Source: Calliphora vicina
Lineage: Eukaryota > Arthropoda > Insecta > Diptera > Calliphoridae
NCBI RefSeq assembly: GCF_958450345.1
Contig: NC_088782.1
Span: 4,473,501 to 4,537,500, forward strand
DNA length: 64,000 nucleotides
Direction of reading: 5' to 3'
The notes beneath the pieces are model-generated. The model was not told the DNA's origin, ran no database searches, and worked only from the letters and a program-made list of their open reading frames with translations. Each line of letters begins with the position of its first letter. The stretch's first letter is position 1. Shown here piece by piece: positions 1 to 11,211 of the stretch. Both the position numbers and the translations under genes were made by a program.

Positions 1-1575
1 GAATATTTGTTATTTAAATTATTTTCACTAAATAATTGCATCAATAAATGAAGTCTTCTTCTTCACATAAAAGTCATTCAGCCTAGGATGACATACTGGG
101 AGAAAAACTAATTGAAGACATGAAGTCTATGTTGCGATTTTTGTAATTTTATGCGATTTATATTTTTATACGTTTAACATAGTCTGATGTTTGATTATTT
201 TTTATTTATACATGGAGTTTGTCTATTTTCAAAATTTAAAATTGCTCATATGTACATATGGAATATTAACTGAAATTTTATACAGATTGAATTTAAAATC
301 AAAGAACATTTTTCATACATACATAAATAGTATGAATTGATTGTAATTAAAAAATAATTCTTAAACAGTATGATCTGTTTAATTTTTTTTACTACAGAAG
401 AAGAGTATGTCTAATAGCATTTTTCACTTTTCTGATTTTAGTATCATAAAAAAATTTTTATTATAAATTTTTAGATAATGCGATTGAATTGGAATTAATT
501 AAAAAATTATGTAAAAAAGGTAAACATTTCCATAAAATTTAACAATATTTGTGAACATGTTCTTATTCTGAATGAAAAAAGTTTGGAAAAAGTCGTGTTC
601 GATTAATAATATGTATTAAAAAACCAATAAGCATTTTTACTGGAATTCAAGTTGATAGCAAGTGTAATTCAAGCCTTGAGTTATAGTCAAGCAATTGAAT
701 TACAGTTGTATTACACTTTATTTCAATAGCATTCTCCAGTAAAAAGGAAACATAAATTCAAGCCATATGTTTTTTGTTTGAAAAATATTTAATATTTCAA
801 ATATTTTGCAAGTATAAAACATGATTACATTTCCATTCAATTTCAATTATGAATTTTGATAGTAATATAATTTAATAAATAAACATTTAATAATTATATT
901 ATTAAATTGTTCAAGCTTGTGTTCTTTTCGCGATTTGTTTTCATTATTTAGCGATTTTTAATTTAAGATATAGCAACACTACTTTTGCGATAACACATGA
1001 TGCAACAGCTGTTATTTGACGCTGTTTGATCTTGCAAATGAATTGCAAGATCAAATAAAAAAATACCCAAAATGCAGGAAAATATTTGCTGTTTAGTGGT
1101 CACACATTGGTCACATTACAAGAATGTTTTCATATTGGCAAATAAATTTGTTTGACCAAATTCAGCTGTTTTCTTGTTTGCAGTGCAAAAATATTTTCTG
1201 TTCAAACTAGAAACATAAAATATTTGACGCTTAAATAAAAGTACTGAAATTTCATAATTCTTTCAAATGTAAAGCAAAATCTGGTAATATTTTACTTTCT
1301 AGAAATGTCTTTTTTATTGATGAAAGAAATTAAAGTTGTTTTGCAGCTTTATTTAATAATTATTTAGAACAAATATTACCATAAATGTGACCACAAGTCA
1401 AATATATTTTCCCCTTTGTGTGTTTGATAGTATTTCGGTGTAGTTTGATTAAACAAATATGGCAAATAAATGTGTACAGTGTGAACACAAAATCAACCCA
1501 TGAATTATTTGATGTAGTTTTGATCTAACACATGAAACATCTTGTGTCAAATAATTTGCGTAGTCTGACCCTACC
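1..1575. other. Non-coding AT-rich stretch
   Basis: No coding region or RNA gene is visible. The stretch holds the short palindrome at 634-745 and a perfect 13-bp hairpin at 1025-1055 (TTTGATCTTGCAA, loop ATGAA). From about 1000 to 1570 the motifs TTTGAC and TTTGATC recur in both orientations, which suggests an eroded transposon without clear ends. Confidence 0.6.
634..745. repeat. Short palindromic repeat, possible MITE
   Basis: The ends are an 11-bp perfect inverted repeat (TTTTTACTGGA at the left, TCCAGTAAAAA at the right). Inside, the motif AAGTGTAAT occurs in both orientations, next to TTCAA. This looks like a small foldback or MITE of about 112 bp. No target duplication could be fixed, and chance pairing in AT-rich DNA cannot be excluded. 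Confidence 0.35.
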
Positions 1576-1579
1576 TTAA

Positions 1580-2026
1580 GACATTTATATAGACAATATG
1601 GATATCTAATGATAGATATTTCAAAGACATTTGCAACGACGTATATAAGACCATAGTAAGTTGGACCTACAATGGGTCAAAATCGGGAAAAAAATTTTGA
1701 ACCCGAATTTTTTTTTTTTAAAAAAAATTTAAAAAACAAAAAAAAATTTTAAAATTTAAAAAAAAAAAATTTTAAAATTTAAAAAAAAAATTTTTTTAAA
1801 TTTAAAAAAAAAAAAAATTTTAAAATTTAAAAAAAAAAAATTTAAAATTTAAAAAAAAAAAAATTTAAAATAACAATCGAAAAATTTTTTTTTCCAAAAA
1901 ATTCAAAAAACAACTGGAAAAAAATTAAATTTTGTTTACCTAAAAATATTTAAAATTTTGAAGTATAATTTGGTGAAGGGTATATAAGATTCGGCACAGC
2001 CGAATATAGCACTCTTACTTGTTTTT
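1580..2026 (+). mobile_element. F1a: 5'-truncated DINE/mini-me-like element
   Basis: This is the 3' half of family F1. It matches the other copies from the ATATAGACAATATGG segment, through the AGTTGGACCTACAATGGGTC block, a degenerate A/T tract (1690-1930), GGTGAAGGGTATATAAG, the hairpin TTCGGCACAGCCGAA and the end CTCTTACTTGTTTT. The 5' hairpin, TA tract and GTCY tract are missing. It is non-coding. Confidence 0.8.
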
Positions 2027-2471
2027 TGTTATACTTGTTTTAGATCATGTTATTTTTGTTTATTTTATGTTACCTTACCTTTTTAGAAATTAATTGTATT
2101 GATTTTTTTAAATAAAAGTATATTTTTTGGTTAAAAATTATGTAAAAGTTTGTTTTTTAAGAGCATATTTTTTAAATTTTAAGAGCATATTTTGAAGTTT
2201 TTACTGCATATTTAAAGCGCTTAAAACGCTTTTTTTAGTGCATATTTGCGGTTTCCCTGATAATTATATATTATTAAATAAATTCATACGTTTTCTAAAT
2301 ACTGCAATTACCCGCTTTATTTCCATCATCTCTAACCAGTCTAAACATAAAAGTAGCTATACGTCGATAAAATGGAAAACGAACGATAATCTGTGATCCC
2401 TTATATTTTCAACCAAAAATATCATTTAGGATAATATCTGCCTTGGATTCTGACTCACTCAGTGCAATATA

Positions 2472-3731
2472 CACAGAGAAAACAGATTCATGTTCACAAC
2501 CGAATTCGTCGCCAATCGAATTTTGTCGGTTGCACGTACTATCACAAAATTCGATTGGCATGACTTAATATATGGTAGCTGTGTTATTCTCTTGCTGAAT
2601 TAATGGTAGACTCAACTGTTTAAAATAAAATAATTCGGTAGTAAGGACAGAATCTGTTAGTGGTGATAATTACGATTTTTTCTAGCACATGATTTAAGTT
2701 AAGGACTTTTCTAACCTTTCTCCCATTTATTGATAAAAATAGAATGAGTTTCTTCTTAAAATATGTACAAAATCTTAATATATAAAGCAAAAGTGTGTAA
2801 TTAACATTGCAATATTTTCATTTATTTGAAATTTTTAAAATGGTAATAGCCACGACATATTTTCTTGTTTAGATTGATGCTGGTTTAGAACTTGAATAAT
2901 CTTGACATTTCTGCGTCTATAAATAAAATGGTTGAAATAATACATTAAGGAAAACAATGTGAGAACAAAAGATTAACATACATTTTAAAACCCAGAACAA
3001 TGTATCGGTGTTTTGTTGACGAGTTCAAGATAGCGTGGATATTTCCTATTGCGAAAGAACTATCGACGGTCATAGGCTGTCTCCACGCCAACTAACTTCC
3101 AATATGAGATTTTGTGCTAAACGATTCCTTATCATACAGATGTGATTGTTGTTATGAAACCTAGAAAAATATTTGAACACGTCTTTAATGAATAGTTTAA
3201 GATAAATCCAATAAACTCACCCTTACATGTAAATCTCCTAATGCTCATTTGTTAATTTGAAAAAATTAGTAGATCTTATTTGTTTAAATTTTGCTAAATT
3301 AAAAATATTTTAAACAAAATAAATTATTTTGTGAATTTCAATTAATTTTATACAAGCTAAATGTTTTGTCAAAAATTTCTACCAATAGAAATTTTCCTTT
3401 CGGTTGAGAACACCGAATTTGAATTTTTGATATCGTAATCGAATTTTTCGATTACAACGACTAATATTGGGGGATTGAACAAATATTGCTGAATTTAATT
3501 TGGTCATGGTAAACGAATTAATAACTTAAATTTTAGAAAACGTTAAGATGGTTAAGATAACTAACTTTAGTATTGTCAGAACCATAATTCGATTGAAATT
3601 GTGTTTTTGCAATTCCCATCATAGAAAATCTATTGAAATTATAGTTTTTTAATTATGATACCTTAATTTCAGTTCATCTTATTAAATATTTAAAATGGGA
3701 ACTGATTTCCAATCGAACACTTTTCTGTGTG
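2472..3731. mobile_element. TIR element with CACAGAGAAAA ends, TA-flanked
   Basis: The left end reads TA then CACAGAGAAAACAG. The right end, on the other strand, reads TA then CACACAGAAAAGTG. Nine of the first eleven positions match, and TA on both sides fits Tc1/mariner-type insertion. The interior is non-coding and rich in AATTCGATT motifs in both orientations, including a perfect 16-bp hairpin near 2510-2560 (arm GCCAATCGAATTTTGT). No transposase is recognised, so it would be non-autonomous. Confidence 0.5.
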
Positions 3732-3771
3732 TATGACTGATTTAATCAGATGATTCATACTTTACTCACCC

Positions 3772-3882
3772 CCAGTAACACGAAGTCTGGTTATGTGTTA
3801 ACTAATAGTTATACTGACAGTTTTCATACAAAGACAGTATAACTATTAGTTAGCACCAAACCAGACTTCGTGTTAATGGGAG
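3772..3882. repeat. Foldback MITE, arms about 45 bp
   Basis: A near-perfect inverted repeat. The left arm contains AACACGAAGTCTGG then TTAACTAATAGTTATACTG. The right arm (about 3833-3879) is its reverse complement with a few mismatches, around a loop of about a dozen bases. It has the shape of a small foldback DNA transposon. No target duplication was resolved. Confidence 0.65.
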
Positions 3883-3929
3883 TCAGAAGCATATAAGCTA
3901 ACTTTTACGTCCATAAGTTAAATAATTGA

Positions 3930-4730
3930 AAATAGTAAGAAAGTACCATTAAAAGAAAAAGTACCAATTTCCTGTTTCCCTCTTTAACAGCCGCCAAATT
4001 TTAAATTACAAAATGATTCATTTTGCAGAAATTTTTTGTGATACCGATATAGTATGTCAAACTATTCAAAACTAAGTTCTTATGCTCAAAAGGATTTTTT
4101 TTTTTTTAAATAGAACCAAATTGTTTGTCCTGATTGGGCCCAATCTACACCTTATACTAGAGTTTCAAACAACAAACTGTTAGTTAATTTTTGTATGACT
4201 GGATATTATCAAGATTTACTACTTTTTGGTACTACTTTTCCCCCATTTAGATGATACAAAGTTTATTAAAATACATTTTAGTATCGTTATAATAAAATAT
4301 TTATTTTTTTTTTACGAAAAATGTACCAAAAAAGTACCGAATTTTTAAAAAGCATTAAATTTGTAGTTGGTTGTTTTTTATAAGTAAAGATTACAATTTT
4401 AAACGTATATCTATGTTTATTATTTTAAAAGATCATTGGCTGCCAAAAAGTACCAATTTCCTATTACTAAGAATTGATTTCTGTAAATTTAGGGGATTAA
4501 AAATTGTTAAATTGGTGACCTTAATCTTTCAAACTACTACAGATACAAATAAAATTTAAAATTTATCTTCCTCTACTCATAAATTTAGCAGACAGGTCGA
4601 TATATTTAAAATTTTGTTTGTATCTGTATTAGTTTGGAACACCCTTTTTTATCCCCTAAATTTTCAGAAATCCCTTCGTAGTGGGTCTACATAGGAAAAG
4701 GACCTATGATTCAAATTTCATGTCTCTAAC
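3930..4730. repeat. Dispersed non-coding repeat rich in AGTACC motifs
   Basis: Motifs of the form AAAGTACCAATTT and GGTACTTTTT recur many times in both orientations. Comparable stretches lie near 15080-15130 and 43700-44750. No ends or coding capacity could be found. It probably belongs to an old transposon family that I cannot classify. Confidence 0.35.
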
Positions 4731-5206
4731 TTTAGGCGTTTGGGCTGGGCGATATTAAAGCAGGCAGTCACTCAGTAACGTTACTCTTAATATATATAGA
4801 TTAGTGTTATCTCCCATTTCTTAAAACTGCTGTTTAAAGTTTTAAAATGAAGACTAATACTGCACTTCGCCACTGTTAACTTCGCATAGAAGTTTATGCG
4901 GTAAAGATAATTCATGATAATTTTAATAATGGCTTTAAAGGATAATAATTTTTCATTAGATCTGCAATAAAAAGCCGTTTTTTGTTTGTTTGTCTCAAGT
5001 AATTGCCATAGATTACAGGACTTAATAATAAAGTGTTGCCAGAACACCAGGCTAGGCCAGGCCAACCAAGCAAATAAAACTACAGACTAGGAAGAAGTAT
5101 TGATTTCTCATGAACATAGATACACACAAACGTGGTAAAATGTTTATGTTCCCACAATAACACACACATATGAACTCTTAAACACTTCTCTACACAAATA
5201 TGGGTA
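4731..5206. other. Non-coding stretch
   Basis: I see no gene or classifiable repeat. A 92-codon open frame on the minus strand (4787-5065) has no coding-like composition and matches nothing I recognise. Confidence 0.5.
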
Positions 5207-5369
5207 TCTATTAGGGTGGTTGTAAGTGAAGTGGAATCAATTTAGGAATACATTTCTTAAAATTTTTTCTGATTTTTAAATATTTCATATTCCATGAAAT
5301 ATTAATACAGATCAAATCTAAAGTAAGCATTTTTAATATTATAAATTACACAGGGCAACAAAATATATA

Positions 5370-6200
5370 AAATTTTAGAGGCTTTCTAAACCAATACACA
5401 ATTTTGATGTATTGTGGTTACAGTAGTACAAATATGGTCCAAATTATCAATTCTATGGAGCACATACAATTTTGTGAAAATGAGCGAATTGTGAATAAAT
5501 TCGAAAAAAAAACTCATAGATTTTTATGATCGATATTTCATTTTGTTCTTATTACATGTGGCTTTGTGATAATACAATAATTGTGAACAATTTCTGCCGT
5601 TTTCGATTTTTCATGATTTTTTAAAACAAAAAAATTGCTATTTTCACCTAAAAAATTTCAATTTGTTATTATAACTCCGAAACTGCTGAACCGATTGAAA
5701 CGCAATATATTTGTGAAAATTTGTACTTAGCATGGGGAAAATGTTTTCAAAATTCAATCAATCGAAAGAAGAACATTAACTACTCAATTTTATGTAGTAT
5801 ATCAAACAAAAAACTAAAATTTTGTGAAAATGAGTGAATTCACTAAATTGTGAATATATTCGAAAAGAATCAATCGATTTTTATGATCGATATCTCATTT
5901 TGTTGTTATTTAATGTGGCTTTATAATAAAGCCATAAACCTGAACAATTTATGCAGTCTTCGATTTTTCATGATTTTTTTTTAAAGAAAATAAAGCTATT
6001 TGTTACTATAACTCCGAAACCACTGAGTGGATTGAAAAGTAATATATAAACTGGATTAAACGCTTTGTAAATCTTAACTATTTGAAGTTTCTTTTAATAA
6101 CATCGGACTAACACTTTTGGAGTTATAATTAATTATGTCAAGAAACGTCTAACAAAATTTGTAATTTTACTGAAATTTTTTTAAAAAAAATCATTCCACA
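5370..6200 (+). repeat. RptA copy 1: dispersed repeat with two tandem subunits
   Basis: Two diverged subunits of roughly 350 bp follow each other. Each contains TTTTGTGAAAATGA, GAATAAATTCGAAAA, ATGATCGATAT and TTCGATTTTTCATGATTTTT. A second copy with the same two-unit structure lies at 38620-39740. The repeat is non-coding and of unknown class. Confidence 0.6.
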
Positions 6201-6324
6201 GAATTGAAAAATGTTTGTCTTTTTTTACTGTTTACCTTTGTTATTTGGGGAAGAAACAAATATTTTCGACAAGACATTGGACATTAGCTGTTCCAATTTG
6301 TATGTACTCATACATGAAGATTAC

Positions 6325-6791
6325 GGCGTTACGAACAAAGTCCCCAAACCGCAAATGAATTAAGGCCCCAAAATTTTCAATGGAAAAAACCAACAACGAA
6401 ATTTGGGGATTTATTTCATTTCCAATATTGGAGATTTAATTCATAATGAAATTACTCTAAAACTGGCTTCGCTCAGAAAAGTTATTTTGCATTGCTGGCC
6501 TTCGACCGAGGGCTAAGGTTTTCTACTCTGGGTTGTATCAAAAGCTGGTTTAGCTCAGACAAGTCGTTTTGCATTGCCGGTCTTCGGACGGGCGCTAAGG
6601 TTTTCGCTAGAAGAAAACCTTTATGCCCAGTCAATGGCCGGCAATTCAAAGAGTTTTTAGTATACGAAGCCGGTTTTTCATTAATTTTGGTTTGGATGTT
6701 TAGTTCCTTTTGTTGAGGATTTATTTCATTTAGAACTTTTGGGTTTTAATTCATAATGAATTTACTGTTTGTTGACTTTGTTCGTAGCGCC
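6325..6791. mobile_element. Mutator-like MITE with 9-bp target duplication
   Basis: The terminal inverted repeats are GGCGTTACGAACAAAGTC at the left and GGCGCTACGAACAAAGTC at the right (reverse complement), continuing with mismatches to about 25 bp. The element is flanked by a perfect 9-bp direct repeat, GAAGATTAC (6316-6324 and 6792-6800), the length typical of Mutator-type insertion. The 467-bp interior is clearly richer in G and C than its surroundings. It carries a tandem duplication of about 80 bp (units near 6460 and 6545, each with TTTTGCATTGC and CTAAGGTTTTC) and inverted subterminal blocks around TTTAATTCATAATGAA. It encodes no transposase. Confidence 0.75.
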
Positions 6792-7707
6792 GAAGATTAC
6801 TTGTGTTGAAAAATAAAAAAACCGCTTCAATGATGTTCGTCAACTTGCCGACCTGTAACTCAGTCAGTTTTTGTCCGACTTTAAATTTTTCAACGGACTT
6901 GGAAAGAAAACTGATTACGCTTTAAAATTACGTGTTTTTTTTTAAGCTATAAGTAGATATTGTTTTTGAATTGAATTTGAAGAATATTTAAAAGAAAAAC
7001 AAAATTTATCAACTTTTTTGATTTTAGTCGCTTTTCATCGCTTATTTTGATATGCAAGCTCAAAAGAATTTATACCACCGTATAAAGAAAATTTAGTTCT
7101 TAATAAAACATGGTTTTTGTTATTCAAATCGGATGAAAATTATAAAAGTTATTCAACTTTTCTTTAACACCTTTTTTTAGAAGAATTTTTAATTTACAAG
7201 GTAAATTTTTTTAAACTTTTTTCGAAAAAGTTTAATAACTTTTGCAAATATAAACCGATTTTAACAAATAATATCTCATTTTTGTCTATATAAAATTGTC
7301 TTTAAAACACTCTGCGAAAAAAATAGGTTTTCATAGAAAAAAATTAAAATAACTATTGTTGAATTTGAAAAATTACTAATGAAAATAAATCGAAACTTTG
7401 TATAAAAACTTACACAAGTTATTGAAGTATACATTTTACGCATAAATTTTATGAAAGACTAATTCTTTGCCTATCCATAATTGTTTAAAATTTTGAAATC
7501 GATCTAAAAATGTGTGAGTTAGTGGTACTAAAGTACTAAGACCTACCCTAAAACAATTATTTAAAAATAATTCAAAATTTTGAGGGTGTTTGAAAACGGT
7601 TTTAGTATGTCTTACAACGTATAGTATACGATTAATATTTCGTTTAAAAGTGATATATAAAAACTATTTTTAATTTGAATTATTTTTCAAAATTTATTTG
7701 AAAATAT

Positions 7708-8277
7708 TGTTACGAAATTGTACTTGAATTCAAATATAACGATTTTAAGGGCTGATTTAAAAGTATCATAATGCTTTCAAATAACAGTGCTGTAATAGCA
7801 AACTGTAACGTATCTGTGGGCATTATTAAATAAAAGCTTTCAGTTGACCATTGATCGTTAGTTGGCAACGCTATTTGCTGCGACCGTATATTCGAATTCG
7901 AATATTCAGTTAAAGAACATTGTAGAAATAGAGCTTTCTAGATGGTAATGCAGTGTTATAAATAGTGGCAGAGGTTGCAGTCGTGAGTTAGTTTATCAGA
8001 GACGCTATTTGAAGAAACATCAACTGAGTGCCTTAAACGGAGCTGTGTTTTTCAAGAGAATTCGTGTACATTATAAAGTGTCTCTGTAGTTCTGAGAATT
8101 TATAAACGTTTATAAAATAAAACATTGTGTGACTATTTAATTCTGTTGTTGTACATTTTAAATAAATAAAGAGTTGTTACAATTTTCAAACTACTAAACG
8201 GCTTTTATTTACAATCAAAAGTATCCGGTTTATTTAAAGGAAATAAACAAACGTTTTGAAAAGGTTAAAACGTAACA
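7708..8277 (+). mobile_element. L1a: solo LTR, 570 bp
   Basis: The element starts TGTTACGAAATTG and ends AAAACGTAACA, so the termini form the inverted repeat TGTTACG/CGTAACA. ATAT lies on both sides (7704-7707, 8278-8281), a 4-bp duplication as made by Ty3/gypsy-type integrases, although ATAT is weak evidence here. A TATA-like box (TTATAAATAGTGGCAGAGG, near 7955) and AATAAA signals fit an LTR promoter and polyadenylation region. A close relative is L1b at 29632-30223. No internal domain adjoins, so it is a solo LTR. Confidence 0.8.
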
Positions 8278-8410
8278 ATATTTTGCTACTTGGAACCAGG
8301 ACTCGAAACTTCAAATAATAAGTTTAGCCTCAAATTTACATCATTTAATTTTTGGATGACGTAGCATAATTTTAGAGTCGATAAAGTGCAAAATAAGTGC
8401 CACCCTATTG

Positions 8411-9702
8411 CAGTCATACGAATGACCTCTAGCCGTTTAAAGCTGTTGTACGTTGTATGTGTGTAAATCTGTAGATTTACAAAAATTAGTGTAGTTTATA
8501 TTTTGTAAGTAAAGGATGCATGTACTGGGTACCTTATACACATGCACATATGTTTGTTTAAATATGTGTTTATTTGTATCTGTGTGTGTTGTGTGTGTGT
8601 TTGAGTTTGTGTGCGTGGCAAATAAGAAGTTAAAACAATGTGACCAAAAGCACAAAGATACATCTTATGGTTTTGGTTAAATACCACAATTCTGTTAGAC
8701 TGGGCTGCTACTAGTAGCACGCTGCTGGAATACAACTTGTAATGTTTGTTGTAACTCTGCCCTTGTTACTACTCTGTATTTGGCCACAATGCATTGCAAC
8801 ATTTATTGCTGTTGTTGTTATTGTTGTTATTATTTCTACGAGAATGAATTACAGAAAACCATACAGTTAAAACAACTGCACTAACAATAACAATGGCAAC
8901 TGGAACAGCAACCATTGTTGCAACACAAACTCTGGTAGCAAGGTGAGGCATGAGAAAAAACACACACAGACAAAACGTTTTTCATGGTTAAAACCAGTTG
9001 TTGTTGTTTTTTGCCTGTATGTATTTCTTGTTATATTATTTTTTTAATTTGTATAATTGCTTATATTTAGTTGGGGCACAAAAAGAATGCTAAATACTTT
9101 CTATGGAAACTCATTATGAATTGCTGACATTTAGCTTAAAGAAGATTTATATATTTTTAAATATTTTATAACGAAAAACTATATTTAGGAGAAAGGAAAG
9201 AAAAAAAAGGTAGTAAGAATTCAATTAAAGTAGTTTTTATATTTAACTAAATATTGTTTAGTGTTCAAGTGTTCTAAGAACTAAGTAATAAAATAAATAT
9301 GTTTAATACGAGGAAAATCTAAATTTTAATAAAATAACTCTGTCCAACAGCATTTTTTTGGAACAGAATAGCGGCCCTATTATTCTGAAATGGCATGTTG
9401 AATAGATAATTTTTGTAGAATAAACTTATAGTTCTGCCGGTCTGAGTTTTTTTAAAAATAACTGAAAAAAATGTTTTAAATTAATATTTGACAGAATTCT
9501 TATTATCAGAGTTATATTGTGGAATTTTATAGGAATAGTTTTGGAGGAAGATCTTAACCCTCTCTATCCTCTCTTTTGAGAAAATCTAAAAACGTTCTTT
9601 CGGAAAGGATATTTAAGGATTAAAATATTCTACGAAAATTCTAAATATTACTTGAACTAAAAGAGATAATAGATATCCTTAAGGACTGTTTATATTTTTA
9701 AA
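8411..9702. other. Non-coding stretch with TG and CAA microsatellites
   Basis: Short TGTG runs (8580-8620), TTG/TTA runs near 8800-8840 and AT-rich filler. Minus-strand open frames here are made of Thr-His and Asn repeats from these microsatellites and are not genes. Confidence 0.6.
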
Positions 9703-11211
9703 CTAGCTGAAACCGGTCCGCGTTGCACAGTGGTATGAGAATAAAAAAAAGAGGGAAATAAATCTGTAACTTCTAAACCCTTACGCCGATTTGAATGAAA
9801 TTTCACATGCACAAAGAGGAAGTGTAGTTGAGTTTTCATGACCCCACCAGGAGCGGGACCAGGGGTTCCCAAAGTAGGACGCCTCGGGTATGTTCAATTT
9901 TTAAAATGATCCTATTACTTCGTTTGTGTTCCGATTTACACATACAGAATCTCCTCGTCGAGCACTACATAAAACCTTGTAGTAGCTATCAATTATCTCT
10001 TATAGCTTAGGAGATATTAGCATTTGAAAATTTAATTTTCAACATTTTTACCCATCCTACACCAGTTTTTTGGTGACCGCGGTTCCAAATATTTTATCCA
10101 TTTTTCTTTTATAGGATTAACAATAGAACTGTATATCAAATAAAGAAAGAAGTGTTTAAAAGTCATGACTGAGTCCAAAGTTACATGTATTTGAATATAA
10201 AAAAATTTAAAAAGTCGATTTTTCGAAATTTTTTTTGGGAAAAAGTACTTTTATTCTTCTTAAGTTATCTAAAAGTTTTCTAAGAGTATGTATAATGAAT
10301 TTGTACTTTTTGAAAAGCTAACTTTACGCCAAATATTCTAAATGAAAACAAGATTTATAATATTTGATACCGAAGGGATCAGGTCCATTAAAAAAATGCC
10401 TATTTTATATGTAAAATTCAACTTTAGGGCAAAAATTTTCAAATCGCATACTCAATATCAAAATATAGTAACCAATTTTAGATGGCCCGATAAGTTCTTA
10501 ATTATCTTGTAAAGGGTTCCGATAACAGCGCCCCTATTATGGATATTATAGCCAAAAAACGAAATTTTTTTCGGAATTGCGGGATACTTGATAACAAATT
10601 TCAAAATTTGTTTTTATTTTTCCATTTTAAATAGAAAAATCTACATAACTGTGAAATTTCATTAAAAAATATTCATATTTCAATTTGAAAAATTTGTATC
10701 TATGCAAAATTCAATAAAAAACATTTTTTGTCATATTTTTCAAAAAAGTATTCCATGAATTTTTTAATTGTCAAAAGTTATATAGATTTTTGAAAAGTAG
10801 ATAAAATCCTTTATCCATTGATATATAACATGTCTACCTTATGTTTTTTATGTATCAAATAAATTAGGGAAAACTTAACAACTCGCTGAGAATCTGACTT
10901 TACACTGTTACCCAAAAGGCTTTTCTGAAGATTCGGTGAAAATTTCATCAAAATCGGGCCAGCCTTTTTTGAGGCTATACGGAACACACATACACACATC
11001 CATTTTTATGAAATATAGGGCATTAGCGGTATAATGTAAAAATTGGATTTTTACGCACCCCTCCGCCCACAGACCGAAAATCAAAAATTTGACTTTACAG
11101 TGTTACCCGCTAGGCTATTCTGAAGATTCCCTAAAAATTTCATCAAAATCGGTTCAGCCGTTTTTGAGTTCATTTGGAACATACATACATACCCAGATAG
11201 ATATAGATAGA
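9703..11211 (-). mobile_element. Non-autonomous Helitron, about 1.5 kb
   Basis: Read on the minus strand, the element starts A|TCTATCTATATC at 11211. It continues with AACGGCTGAACCGATTTTG, a block typical of insect Helitron 5' regions. It ends with a GC-rich stretch and CAGCTAG|T at 9703-9706, matching the CTRR|T Helitron terminus. The 5' region is duplicated: the block from GACTTTACAGTGTTACCC to the GGAACATAC tail occurs near 11090-11190 and again near 10900-10995. No Rep/helicase coding sequence is present. Confidence 0.65.

Larger units (their letters stand above)
5211..8410. mobile_element. CATTAGG-family TIR element enlarged by insertions (putative)
   Basis: The right end (8355-8410) matches the inner and terminal sequence of the better copies at 16649, 22018 and 37570, including GATGACG, TTTTAGAG and the end GCCACCCTATTG. 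The left end, TTAGGGTGGTT at 5211, fits the terminal repeat but is less certain, and the TA duplication is not clean. If real, the element was enlarged by a tandem-repeat segment (5370-6200), a Mutator-like MITE and a solo LTR. Confidence 0.4.
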
